Below are positions 32,850 through 42,117 of a stretch of DNA of 64,000 nucleotides, in pieces. Within the stretch, counting starts at the first letter, position 1, and each line of letters starts with the position of its first letter. A program made the translations under genes and the position numbers. The stretch covers positions 212,610 through 276,609 of the forward strand of contig NZ_POSO01000001.1 of the NCBI RefSeq assembly GCF_002993975.1. The letters are read 5' to 3'. The DNA comes from Apilactobacillus micheneri. Lineage in GTDB: Bacteria > Bacillota > Bacilli > Lactobacillales > Lactobacillaceae. The notes beneath the pieces are model-generated. The model was not told the origin of the DNA and did no database searches. It saw only the letters and a program-made list of their open reading frames with translations.

Positions 32850-34226
32850 ATGGCAGATAAAAACAATAATTTAGAAAGAAAACTTAGTGCTCGTCATATG
32901 AAAATGATTGCATTAGGTGGAACTATCGGTGTAGGACTATTTATGGGGGCTAAATCAACCATTGATTGGACAGGGCCTTCTGTTCTATTGGCATATGGAA
33001 TCGCTGGATTATTCTTATACTTAATTATGCGTGCATTGGGAGAAATGCTATATGTTCATCCCATCACTGGATCATTTTCACAATTTGCTTCCATGTATAT
33101 GCATCCTGTTTTTGGTTTCTTAACTTCATGGAGTAATATATTTCAATACTTAGTAGTTGGAATGTCCGAGGTAATTGCAATTGGTACATATATGCAATTT
33201 TGGTGGCCTAGTCTCCCTAATTGGTTACCAGGAATTGTTGCAATCATTTTCTTATGTATAGCTAACTTAATTTCTGTTAGTGCATTTGGTGAATTAGAAT
33301 ATTGGTTCGCACTAGTAAAGGTTGTAACTATTGTTGCAATGATAATTGTAGGATTGGTTTTAATTATCTTTGGCTTTAATGGAATCGGTCCTACTGGTAT
33401 TTCAAATATTTGGAAATTTGGTTTCTTTGCTCATGGATTTAAAGGTTTCTTCTTTGCGTTAGCGATTGTAATTGCTTCTTATCAAGGAATTGAATTAATT
33501 GGGGTGACTGCCGGTGAAGCTGAAGATCCTAAACATACATTAGTGAAAGCTATTCAAGATACAATTGGTAGAATCTTAATTTTCTATATTGGTGCCATTT
33601 TTGTAATTTTAAGTATTTATCCATGGGATAAAATCAATTCTATTGGTTCTCCATTTGTCGAAACTTTCTCACAAATTGGAATTACATCTGCAGCCGCAAT
33701 TATTAATTTTGTGGTTGTAACTGCTGCTCTATCCGGATCTAATTCAGGAATTTATAGTGCTAGTCGTATGTCATATCTATTAGCACAACATCATCAAATC
33801 CCTAAAGTATTTAAAAAGTTAAATAAACATGGTGTCCCCTTTGTAGCCGTTATTAGTATTTCGGCTGGTATTTTATTAGGACTTGTATTAAATGTTGTTC
33901 TTCCAATGATCAACCCTTCTGCGAACCAAATTTTCGTTTATGTATACAGTTCATCTGTATTACCTGGAATGGTACCTTGGTTTATCATTTTAATTTCACA
34001 AATTAGATTTAGAAAACAACATCCAGAAGAATTAAAAGGTCATCCATTTAAAATGCCTTTATCACCTTATACAAATTACATTACTTTAATTTTCTTACTA
34101 ATTACATTGGTATTTATGTTTATTAATAATTCAACAAGAGTCCCATTAATTATTGGTATTATCTTCTTGATTATAATGACAATCATTTACTTTATGAAGT
34201 ACAATAATAAATCTGAAAATAACTAA
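32850..34226 (+). CDS. APC-type amino acid permease (AAT family)
   Basis: A 458-residue permease with 12 membrane helices. The start NLERKLSARHMKMIALGGTIGVGLFMG and the IELIGVTAGEAEDPKHTLVKAIQ loop are typical of the AAT (amino acid:H+ symport) group. The upstream T-box indicates that its substrate is the amino acid sensed, probably threonine. It has a close paralog immediately downstream (34522), nearly identical in length and pattern, so the pair is a tandem duplication. Confidence 0.88.
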   Translation: MADKNNNLERKLSARHMKMIALGGTIGVGLFMGAKSTIDWTGPSVLLAYGIAGLFLYLIMRALGEMLYVHPITGSFSQFASMYMHPVFGFLTSWSNIFQYLVVGMSEVIAIGTYMQFWWPSLPNWLPGIVAIIFLCIANLISVSAFGELEYWFALVKVVTIVAMIIVGLVLIIFGFNGIGPTGISNIWKFGFFAHGFKGFFFALAIVIASYQGIELIGVTAGEAEDPKHTLVKAIQDTIGRILIFYIGAIFVILSIYPWDKINSIGSPFVETFSQIGITSAAAIINFVVVTAALSGSNSGIYSASRMSYLLAQHHQIPKVFKKLNKHGVPFVAVISISAGILLGLVLNVVLPMINPSANQIFVYVYSSSVLPGMVPWFIILISQIRFRKQHPEELKGHPFKMPLSPYTNYITLIFLLITLVFMFINNSTRVPLIIGIIFLIIMTIIYFMKYNNKSENN

Positions 34227-34244
34227 TCGATAAATGCACAATAA

Positions 34245-34489
34245 TTGACAGATTAAGATATATATAATATATTTCTTAATGCTAAAATTATGTAAAAGTA
34301 GAAATATATCTTACTGGGAAGTAACAATAAAAAGTTTATCAGCAAGGTACAAGCACAGTTTTTGAAAATTTTTTCGATAAAATGATTTGTATTTTATGAT
34401 ATATAAATAATAAATTTCCATTTTAGAACATTTATTAGTAACATTGTTACCCAATCCCTAGTACAATAGATAGTGTACTAGGGATTTTT
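34245..34489 (+). promoter_or_regulatory. Structured attenuator leader without a T-box motif
   Basis: TTGACA (34245-34250) and TATATT (34268-34273) form a promoter. The leader ends in a terminator, AATCCCTAGTACA (34453-34465) / TGTACTAGGGATT (34474-34486), with T5. The distant element ACTGGGA-A-GTAACAAT (34313-34328) can pair with ATTGTTAC (34443-34450) and TCCCTAGT (34455-34462, one bulged T). This would sequester the 5' terminator arm, so antiterminator and terminator exclude each other. The terminator resembles that of the neighbouring T-box, but no GGTGG/ACC sequence is present. Confidence 0.6.
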
Positions 34490-34521
34490 CTACATAATAT
34501 ATTTATAGGATGGTGAAAATA

Positions 34522-35898
34522 TTGGCAGAAAAGAAAAAAGAGGAAGAATTAGAAAGAAAGCTTAGCTCTAGACATATGCAAATGATCGCCCTTGGTGGAA
34601 CCATCGGTGTTGGTTTGTTTATGGGTGCCAAGTCAACAATTGCTTGGACTGGTCCTTCTGTATTATTAGCATATGGAATTGCTGGAATTTTCTTATATTT
34701 AATTATGAGAGCCCTCGGAGAAATGCTTTACGATAATCCAATTAGTGGGTCATTCTCCCATTTTGCAACTGAATATATGCATCCAGTTTTCGGTTACTTA
34801 ACCGCTTGGAGTAATATTTTCCAATGGATTGTTGTTGGTATTTCAGAAATGATTGCAATTGGAACATATATGCAATTCTGGTGGCCAGGAATACCATCAT
34901 GGGTACCCGGCATCATCGCAATTGTATTCTTATGTATTGCTAATTTAATCTCTGTTAGCGCATTTGGTGAATTAGAATACTGGTTTGCACTAATCAAAGT
35001 TGTTACTATTATTGTTATGATTGTTATTGGTGCTGTTGTTATTGTTCTAGGTTTCAATGGAGTTGGTCCTACTGGAATTTCTAATTTATGGTCACATGGA
35101 TTCTTTACAGGTGGTGTAAAAGGATTCTTCTTTGCCCTATCAATTGTCTTTGCTTCATACCAAGGAATTGAATTAATTGGGGTTACTGCTGGTGAAGCTG
35201 AAGATCCTAAGCATACTTTAGTTAGAGCAATTCAAGATACAATTGGTAGAATTTTAATTTTCTACATTGGTTCTATTTTTGTTATGTTAGCAATCTATCC
35301 ATGGGATAAAATTGTTAATATCGGTTCTCCATTCGTTGAAACATTCGCAAGAGTTGGAATTAGTTTTGCTGCATCAATTATTAACTTTGTTGTTCTAACT
35401 GCTGCTTTATCTGGTTCTAACTCAGCTATTTATAGCTCAAGTAGAATGTCATATTTATTAGCACAAAATGGTCAATTACCAAAACGTTATAATAAAATGA
35501 ATAAACATGGTGTGCCATACATTTCAGTTATTTCAATTGCTACTGGAATTTTAATTGGTGTTCTATTAAACGTAATCCTACCACTTTTCTATAAGGGTGC
35601 TAGTCAAATTTTCGTTTATGTTTACAGTTCATCAGTGCTACCAGGAATGGTTCCATGGTTCGTAATTATTATGTCTGAATTAAAATATCGTAAGTTATAT
35701 CCAGAACATATTAAGAATCACCCATTCAAGATGCCTTTTGCACCTTTCTCAAATTATCTAACTTTGGCAATGTTAGCACTAACTTTAATATTCATGTTCT
35801 TTAACAATGATACTAGAATTCCATTAATTGTAGGAGTTGTATTCCTAGGATTTATGACAATTTTATACTTCGCTAAATTCAATAAAAAGAACAATTAA
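34522..35898 (+). CDS. APC-type amino acid permease (AAT family), paralog
   Basis: A 458-residue, 12-helix permease that matches the upstream copy over its whole length, including ELERKLSSRHMQMIALGGTIGVGLFMG and IELIGVTAGEAEDPKHTLVRAIQ. The TTG start (MAEKKKEEE) gives the same length as the paralog and lies behind AGGATGGTGA; an ATG four codons earlier directly abuts AGG and has no spacer. Its leader is a different attenuator, which may mean a different inducer or substrate. A terminator follows. Confidence 0.87.
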   Translation: MAEKKKEEELERKLSSRHMQMIALGGTIGVGLFMGAKSTIAWTGPSVLLAYGIAGIFLYLIMRALGEMLYDNPISGSFSHFATEYMHPVFGYLTAWSNIFQWIVVGISEMIAIGTYMQFWWPGIPSWVPGIIAIVFLCIANLISVSAFGELEYWFALIKVVTIIVMIVIGAVVIVLGFNGVGPTGISNLWSHGFFTGGVKGFFFALSIVFASYQGIELIGVTAGEAEDPKHTLVRAIQDTIGRILIFYIGSIFVMLAIYPWDKIVNIGSPFVETFARVGISFAASIINFVVLTAALSGSNSAIYSSSRMSYLLAQNGQLPKRYNKMNKHGVPYISVISIATGILIGVLLNVILPLFYKGASQIFVYVYSSSVLPGMVPWFVIIMSELKYRKLYPEHIKNHPFKMPFAPFSNYLTLAMLALTLIFMFFNNDTRIPLIVGVVFLGFMTILYFAKFNKKNN

Positions 35899-35914
35899 TT
35901 ATTTAAATAATTAG

Positions 35915-35958
35915 AATAGCCACCCTTGAATTATCTAATTTAAGGGTGGCTATTTTCA
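35915..35958 (+). terminator. Terminator after the second permease
   Basis: AATAGCCACCCTT (35915-35927) pairs with AAGGGTGGCTATT (35942-35954), followed by T's. Confidence 0.88.
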
Positions 35959-36023
35959 TGATACAATGGTGTTTATAGTTATAATAAAGCAATTTTGCAT
36001 AAAAAAAGAAAGAGGTAATGTTT

Positions 36024-37501
36024 ATGGGGAATCTTTTTAAACGAATGAATAGAAAAGAAGATCCTAAAGTTTATGAAAATAAAGATGCTAAGATGACTAG
36101 ATCTATGACAACTAAGGATTTCCTTGCTCTAGGTGTTGGAACCATTGTTTCAACTGCTATTTTTACATTACCAGGAGTAGTTGCCGCTAATAATGCCGGA
36201 CCTGCAGTTACAATATCATTCTTATTAGCTGCCATTGTTGCCGGTTTAGTGGCCCTAGGATATGCTGAAATGGCTTCAGCCATGCCCTTTGCTGGATCTG
36301 CTTATTCATGGATTAATGTTATTTTCGGTGAATTTTGGGGTTGGGTTGCTGGATGGGCCCTTCTAGCAGAATATTTTATTGCAGTTGCATTTGTTGCTGC
36401 CGGCCTATCAGCAACTTTCGTGGCTTAATTGAACCAATGGGATTACATATTCCAACAGCTTTAGCTAATCCAATTAGTGCCCCTGGTGGCTTTGTTGATA
36501 TCTGTACTATCATAATTATTTTAATTGTTGCCTTTTTAATTACTCGTGGTGATAGTAAAACTTCAAAAATTGAAAATGTATTAGTAGTACTGAAAGTATT
36601 AGCTATTTTAGTATTTATTGGGTTTGGTTTAACAGCTCTCCATATTCAAAATTACATGCCATTTGTCCCTGCTCCTCATACCAATCCTGATGGAACTGCA
36701 TTTGGTGGTTTCGGCGGTATTTATGCTGGAGTATCGGTAATCTTCTTATCATACATTGGCTTTGATTCGATTGCTGCTAACTCAGCTGAAGCTAAGAATC
36801 CACAAAAGACCATGCCTCGTGGAATCATTGGTTCTTTAGTAATTGCGGTTACTCTATTCGTCGCAGTATCATTAGTATTGGTTGGAATGTTTAAATACAC
36901 TAACTACGCTAATAATGCTGAACCAGTTGGTTGGGCATTGCGTCAAAGTGGTCATCCATACGTAGCTTCCGGGGTCCAAATTGTTGCAGTTATTGGAATG
37001 TTTACTGCATTGATTGGAATGATGATGGCTGGATCACGCCTATTATATTCATTTGGACGTGATGGCATGCTACCTAAATTCTTAGGTAAAGTTGATAAAA
37101 AACATAAACTCCCAATTAACGCCATTTTAACTATTACTGTGATTTCAGTATTAATTGGCGCATTCTTAACTTTTAATTTCTTGTCACAATTAATTTCTGC
37201 TGGAACTTTAATTGCATTTATGTTTGTATCAATTGGAATTTATCCTTTGCGTAAACGTGAAGGTAAAGATATTAATATGCCCGGATTTAAGATGCCTTTC
37301 TTCCCAGTATTACCTGCATTAGGTTTTATAGCTTCATTGTGGGTATTCTGGGGATTAGACTCCGATGCTAAACTATACGCTCTAATTTGGTTTGTTATTG
37401 GAATGATTGTCTACTTCGTTTATGGAATGAATAATCGTGCTAAAACTCAAGCTGCCGAATTAAGAGATAAAAATAATGATTTTGATAATAAAATTGAATA
37501 A
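36024..37501 (+). pseudogene. APC amino acid permease interrupted by a one-base deletion
   Basis: Two adjacent frames encode one permease of the YfnA/CAT type (about 490 residues). The first, beginning MGNLFKRMNRKEDPKV, runs through four helices and stops at TAA (36426-36428) after SATFVA. The second frame continues the same protein as FRGLIEPMGLHIPTALANPISAP and is fully open to its end (KIE). The shift is -1 at ACTTTCGTGG (36414-36423): one base is missing. No slippery heptamer is present. A recent mutation or a sequencing error are both possible. The ATG at 36024 is preferred by GAGG spacing. Conserved sequence after the shift means any loss is young. Confidence 0.8.
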
Positions 37502-37504
37502 AAT

Positions 37505-37536
37505 AAAAGAGTTTGCGATTATGCAAACTCTTTTTT
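37505..37536. terminator. Terminator between permease and NADH oxidase
   Basis: AAAAGAGTTTGC (37505-37516) pairs with GCAAACTCTTTT (37523-37534), with U-runs in both directions for two convergent genes. Confidence 0.88.
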
Positions 37537-37541
37537 AATAT

Positions 37542-38882
37542 CTAATTTTTGTCTTCTTTAGCTTGAGCAGCTTGTCCTAATAAATTTAAATAATTAAATG
37601 GGCGATCAAAATTTGGTTGGAATAACATATCAACCATAGCTAAATCATCAATGGTATTTTTATTTTGAATGCACATTGATAAAGTCCCTGCTGATTGTGA
37701 TACATCATATTTACTCATTAGAGTGCCACCTAAAATACGACGAGTATCAGCATCATAAACTAATGACATTAGAATGGGTTCAGTTGATGGCATAAACTCG
37801 GGACGATAATTATCTTCAAATAAGACTGAATGGGCATTAATCCCTTCATGTTTAGCTAATTCAGCTGTCATTCCAGTAGATACAATTGAATAATCATATA
37901 ATTGTAATCCAGATGATGATTGTGTCCCCATATATTTAGTAGTTGGTTTTTCAATATTGTTACCTACTAAAATACCTTGACGTACAGCGTTAGTAGCCAA
38001 TGGAATATATGCATTTTTACCCGTTGGATTATAGTGCACAGCAACACTATCACCTGCTCCAAAAATGTCGGGATTTGATGTTTGCATATATTCATTAGTA
38101 ATTAGCGCACCATTAGATAACATTTTTACTTTATCTTTTAATAATTCAGTATTAGGTCTAAAACCAACACACAAAATGGCCATATCAGCTTTGATTTCTT
38201 TCTTATTAGTAGTAATGGTTAACTCCTCATCACCAGCAAAACTTTGCACTAACTGCCCTAATTCTAAATTAACATGGTGTTTTTTGTATTCATTTTCGAT
38301 TTTATCAGTGAATGGTTGATCAAAATATTTTGACATTACACGTTCATTGGTGTCAATAAGGGTAGTTTCATGGCCGTGATTAGAAAATGCTTCAGCTAAT
38401 TCAGCACCAATATAACCGCCACCAATAATACTAATGCGCTTATTTGTTTTTGCCTTTTCAAATAAGGTTTGCGCATCATGCCAATTTTTACAGAAAAAGA
38501 CATTTTGATTATTACGGCCTTCAATTGGTGGAGTTACTGGACTAGAGCCAGTTGTCATGACTAATTTATCATATTTATCATCAAAAACATCATGACTATC
38601 CATATTCTCTACTGTAACTTGTTTATTTTCTGTATCAATATTTTTCACATTGTGCAACATTTTAACATTAGCACCTAAATCAGTTAATTCTTTTGGATTA
38701 GAGTAAAATAGACCTTTTGGATCAGCTACTTTACCATCTAAATATAAAGCAATTCCACAAGATAGGAACGAAATATTATCATTGCGTTCATAAATAGTAA
38801 CTTCTGCCTTTGGGTGTTCCTTCAAAATTTGTTTAACAGCATAAGTCCCAGCATGTGTACATCCAATTACTATAACTTTCAT
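37542..38882 (-). CDS. nox: FAD-dependent NADH oxidase (Nox) / CoA-disulfide reductase family
   Basis: A 446-residue flavoprotein of the family that includes water-forming NADH oxidase, NADH peroxidase and CoA-disulfide reductase. The redox cysteine is in NDNISFLSCGIALYLDG; FAD and NAD Rossmann sites are VIVIGCTHAGTYA and ISIIGGGYIGAELAE. Pattern and length fit water-forming Nox, which regenerates NAD+ with oxygen in heterofermentative LAB. The ATG of MKVIVIG is chosen because TGAGG overlaps an earlier ATG. A longer frame extends 30 residues upstream, but lacks family similarity. Confidence 0.85.
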   Translation of the reverse strand: MKVIVIGCTHAGTYAVKQILKEHPKAEVTIYERNDNISFLSCGIALYLDGKVADPKGLFYSNPKELTDLGANVKMLHNVKNIDTENKQVTVENMDSHDVFDDKYDKLVMTTGSSPVTPPIEGRNNQNVFFCKNWHDAQTLFEKAKTNKRISIIGGGYIGAELAEAFSNHGHETTLIDTNERVMSKYFDQPFTDKIENEYKKHHVNLELGQLVQSFAGDEELTITTNKKEIKADMAILCVGFRPNTELLKDKVKMLSNGALITNEYMQTSNPDIFGAGDSVAVHYNPTGKNAYIPLATNAVRQGILVGNNIEKPTTKYMGTQSSSGLQLYDYSIVSTGMTAELAKHEGINAHSVLFEDNYRPEFMPSTEPILMSLVYDADTRRILGGTLMSKYDVSQSAGTLSMCIQNKNTIDDLAMVDMLFQPNFDRPFNYLNLLGQAAQAKEDKN

Positions 38883-38970
38883 AGACATTACCTCATAACT
38901 AAATTTATTATTAACTCTATGTTCATAATTATATACATTGTGAAGATAAGCACAAACATTTTGACTCGCC

Positions 38971-39009
38971 AAAATAAAAAAGATGATTACTCATCAAAAG
39001 TAATCATCT
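38971..39009 (-). terminator. Terminator of the MFS gene at 39008
   Basis: AGATGATTACT (38981-38991) pairs with AGTAATCATCT (38999-39009), overlapping the stop of the minus-strand MFS gene, with a U-run beyond. Confidence 0.75.
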
Positions 39010-40231
39010 ATTCATCAAATTCATAACTATTTCGTAGTTCTGGAACCTTCCATTTAACTAAAATAAAAGTAATTAATACTACTAAAGCACTAACATAAAA
39101 GACAGTATTATAATCCCAAATTGATGAAACAACACTCCCTAGTATTGATCCAATACAAATTCCAACTGCTTGCGCACCTTGATTTAAACTAAACGCCATT
39201 CCAGTTGAACTAGCAGGAGTTCCTTTAGCTAGTAAAGTTTGTACAGATGGGAATAAAGCAGCATTCGATATTCCAGTTAAGAATCTGAAGAAACCAAAGA
39301 ATAATACACTTGGTGCAAATCCTTGTGGAAATAAGAATAAGATTGCCAATAAGAAACCTAAAGTTAATACTTTATTAGTTCCATGACGGTCACCAAAACG
39401 ACCAAATAATGGTGAAACCATTACCATTCCAATTCCAGGCATTGCAGCTACAATTCCAGATACCACTGAAATGTCACCACTACCACCCATCAATTCTTTA
39501 ACATATAAAGTAATTAATGGGTTAATTGAATTATTCATAATTTGTAGTGCAATTGAAATTACCAAAATCCAAATTACAAAATGAGGATTAGAAAATCCTT
39601 GAATAATTTTAATAAATGATTGCTTCTTTTCTTTTAATTTGGCCACAGATGGTTTGAAATGCTCTTCTACAAAAATGAACGTTAATAGGAAAAAAGAAAA
39701 TAGTAATAATCCAGTAACCATAAACGATACGCGAATACTTACAAGGCGTACTAAAAATCCACCAAAAATAGGTCCAACTAAGAAACCACTAGTATATCCA
39801 GTTGATAACCAGCTTAAAGCATATCCAGTATTTTTACGTGGGGTTCCTGTTGCCACTAAAGCAATCGAATTTGGAATCACCCCATCAAAGAATCCTTGTA
39901 GTGCTTTTAAAAATAGCAATTCCCAAATATTAGTACAAAAAGCCATCAAAAAGATAGTAATAGCTGATCCAAAAGATGTCTGCAGTACTAAACGTTTTCT
40001 TCCATGTCGATCAGCAAAACGCCCCCACATCGCTGAAGTAAATATAACCACAATAAATGGAGCCGCATAAATAATTCCACTCCAGATAGATAATTCACTT
40101 TTACTAAAATCACCTAATTGAGCAATATATAATGGCTGAAAAGGAATAATTTCACTAAAGGCCACTCCAGTTAGAAATGTCCCAAATAGTAATATCCACA
40201 AATTCTTACGCCAATATGAATTATCGTCCAA
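39008..40231 (-). CDS. MFS multidrug efflux transporter
   Basis: A 407-residue, 12-helix major facilitator. Motif A between helices 2 and 3 is GRFADRHGRKRL, and a second, related RFGDRHGTNKVL is present after helix 8. The pattern fits the DHA1 drug:H+ antiporters (PmrA/YttB-like). The start is TTG behind AGGAGG. A close paralog of the same type lies at 40767, with an unknown gene between them. Confidence 0.85.
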   Translation of the reverse strand: MDDNSYWRKNLWILLFGTFLTGVAFSEIIPFQPLYIAQLGDFSKSELSIWSGIIYAAPFIVVIFTSAMWGRFADRHGRKRLVLQTSFGSAITIFLMAFCTNIWELLFLKALQGFFDGVIPNSIALVATGTPRKNTGYALSWLSTGYTSGFLVGPIFGGFLVRLVSIRVSFMVTGLLLFSFFLLTFIFVEEHFKPSVAKLKEKKQSFIKIIQGFSNPHFVIWILVISIALQIMNNSINPLITLYVKELMGGSGDISVVSGIVAAMPGIGMVMVSPLFGRFGDRHGTNKVLTLGFLLAILFLFPQGFAPSVLFFGFFRFLTGISNAALFPSVQTLLAKGTPASSTGMAFSLNQGAQAVGICIGSILGSVVSSIWDYNTVFYVSALVVLITFILVKWKVPELRNSYEFDE

Positions 40232-40299
40232 ATTATAACCTCCTTATAAAAATTAATAGTACTTTCTAAGCTAACGATATTTACATATAAAAGCAAGAA

Positions 40300-40343
40300 A
40301 AAAGTAATGAAATCAACATTAAGATTTCATTACTTTTTTACAA
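40300..40343 (-). terminator. Terminator after the 133-residue gene
   Basis: AAAGTAATGAAATC (40301-40314) pairs perfectly with GATTTCATTACTTT (40323-40336), with a U-run beyond on the minus strand. Confidence 0.88.
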
Positions 40344-40345
40344 AT

Positions 40346-40747
40346 CTAAATTAAGTTACCTTTTTGATTAACTGTTACCATTGAATTTTTATCCTGGTGA
40401 TTTTCAAATTTGCGATGTAACAAAGCAATACATTCATCAATATAATAACCTAGGGTCATTTCTTGGTGAAAATGTAATTTAGCAGTTTCATGAATACTTT
40501 TAAAATCATTTAAATAATTATCGATAAAGGCATCTAAATAATCATTATAATTTTGTACAACTGCAAATGTTTCATCGTTATTTTGACTATCAAATCTTGC
40601 CACATATAAGTCATCATTTGAATTTTGTGTTTTTTTAATCATTTTTTTTATTTCAGATTTATCAAAATTAATTGCTGGTTTAGTTAAATCTTCTTTTGAT
40701 AGATTACTATCTGAAAGCTCCATGATATGTTGATTATGACGACGCAT
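40346..40747 (-). CDS. Hypothetical soluble protein, 133 residues
   Basis: I do not recognise a family. The protein is soluble with no signal peptide or membrane segment: a charged, Lys/Asp-rich N-terminus (LSKEDLTKPAINFDKSEIKKMIKK), a short beta-like stretch (LYVARFDSQNNDETFAVV), then a predominantly helical region rich in Asp and aromatic residues (YNDYLDAFIDNYLNDFKSIHETAKLH). The ATG follows GGGG. It starts 19 bases after the MFS gene upstream and ends with a terminator, so it belongs to that MFS transcript. It may be a small cytoplasmic accessory of the pump, but that is only location. Confidence 0.65.
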   Translation of the reverse strand: MRRHNQHIMELSDSNLSKEDLTKPAINFDKSEIKKMIKKTQNSNDDLYVARFDSQNNDETFAVVQNYNDYLDAFIDNYLNDFKSIHETAKLHFHQEMTLGYYIDECIALLHRKFENHQDKNSMVTVNQKGNLI

Positions 40748-40766
40748 TTTATCAATCCCCTTATTA

Positions 40767-41987
40767 TTAATGATTTTTTCTAATTTCAGGTACTCGCCAT
40801 TCCAAAAGAATTAAGTTCACTAATAATAATAACGCGGTAAAGACAAAGACTCCACTATAATCAAAAATATTAGATATAAATCCACCCATCATTGAACCAA
40901 CAACGGCACCAATAGCTTGCGCAGCTTGATTCAAACTAAAAACCATCCCTGTGGAGCCAGCTGGTGTTTTTTTAGCTAATAAGGTCTGAATAATCGGATA
41001 AATAGCCGCATTTGAAATCCCCACTAAAAATCTTAAGATTCCTAACACAATTACACTGGTAAAGAAGCCTTGTGGAAAGTAAAAAATAATAGAAAAAATA
41101 AACCCATAAATTAAAATTTTATTTGATCCAATGCGATCGCCCAAACGCCCCCAAAAAGGTGAAGCTATTAACATCGCAATTCCTGGTAGTGAAGAAATAA
41201 TTCCTGCTACTACCGTAATTGGTCCATGATTATTCATTAATTCTTTTACAAATAGACTAATTACTGGATAAATTGAGTATAGTCCTGCTTGTACAATAAT
41301 AGTTGAAACTAAAAGCCAAGCCGTTAATTTAGGATTAGGAAATTCTCTTAGAAAATGAATATCAAATAACGAAGGTTGATTTTTTATTTTTTTAGGATCA
41401 GGTTTAAAAGTTTCTTTAACCATAAATAGACTTAATAAGAATGATAAAAATAATAATCCACCTGTAATAAAAAAAGTTACTCGAATTGAGAATAATCCTG
41501 CTAAGAATCCACCTAAAATAGGCCCTAATAAATTACCGCCAACATAACCAGTCGTAATAATTCCTAATGCATACCCTTCTTTTTTCTTAGGTGTTTCAGC
41601 AGCCACTAATGCTGTTGCATTGGGAATAACACCAGCGAAAAATCCTTGTGCTGCTCTTAATGCAACTAATTGCCAAGCATTGGTAACTAATCCCATTAAA
41701 GTAATAGCGATTGCAGAACCAATTGTCGTCTGTAATAATAATCGTTTACGTCCGTGCCGATCAGCAAAGCGTCCCCACATTGGAGCAGTCACTGCTACTA
41801 CCACGAAAGTGGCTGCATAAACTAACCCACTAACCATCGACAAGTTTCCATGCGAGAATTTGCCTAATTCACTAACATATAGCGATAAGAACGGAATCAC
41901 TTCACTAAATCCTGTTCCTGCAATAAAAGTTGCGAACCATAAAACTAATAAATTTCTTTGCCAGACCGGCTGACCAGAATCACTCAT
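40767..41987 (-). CDS. MFS multidrug efflux transporter, paralog
   Basis: A 406-residue, 12-helix MFS protein parallel to the one at 39008-40231 along its length: GRFADRHGRKRLLLQTTIGSA, FPNPKLTAWLLV and GRLGDRIGSNKILIYGF match the corresponding segments. It belongs to the same DHA1-type drug efflux group. The genes are likely a tandem duplication with an orphan gene inserted between them. The ATG is preceded by AGAGG at slightly long spacing. Confidence 0.85.
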   Translation of the reverse strand: MSDSGQPVWQRNLLVLWFATFIAGTGFSEVIPFLSLYVSELGKFSHGNLSMVSGLVYAATFVVVAVTAPMWGRFADRHGRKRLLLQTTIGSAIAITLMGLVTNAWQLVALRAAQGFFAGVIPNATALVAAETPKKKEGYALGIITTGYVGGNLLGPILGGFLAGLFSIRVTFFITGGLLFLSFLLSLFMVKETFKPDPKKIKNQPSLFDIHFLREFPNPKLTAWLLVSTIIVQAGLYSIYPVISLFVKELMNNHGPITVVAGIISSLPGIAMLIASPFWGRLGDRIGSNKILIYGFIFSIIFYFPQGFFTSVIVLGILRFLVGISNAAIYPIIQTLLAKKTPAGSTGMVFSLNQAAQAIGAVVGSMMGGFISNIFDYSGVFVFTALLLLVNLILLEWRVPEIRKNH

Positions 41988-42079
41988 AGAGTGAAAAAAC
42001 CTCTTTTCTTAAATTCAATTAATATGTATAACAATAATAACTGAGTTATTATATCATAATATATTGACGTAAATAAGTA

Positions 42080-42117
42080 GATAAAAAAAGATTGATGAAA
42101 AAATATTCATCAATCTT
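42080..42117 (-). terminator. Terminator after the GT-C protein gene
   Basis: AAGATTGATGAA (42088-42099) pairs with TTCATCAATCTT (42106-42117) at the stop of the minus-strand gene, with U's beyond. Confidence 0.75.

Noticed and set aside
34245-34489. A second T-box in front of the permease at 34522
   Set aside because: No GGTGG...ACC T-box sequence, no specifier loop and no GA motif could be found, despite the similar terminator.
36414-36428. Programmed -1 frameshift in the permease gene
   Set aside because: No X XXY YYZ slippery heptamer or following stem-loop is visible; a simple one-base loss explains it better.
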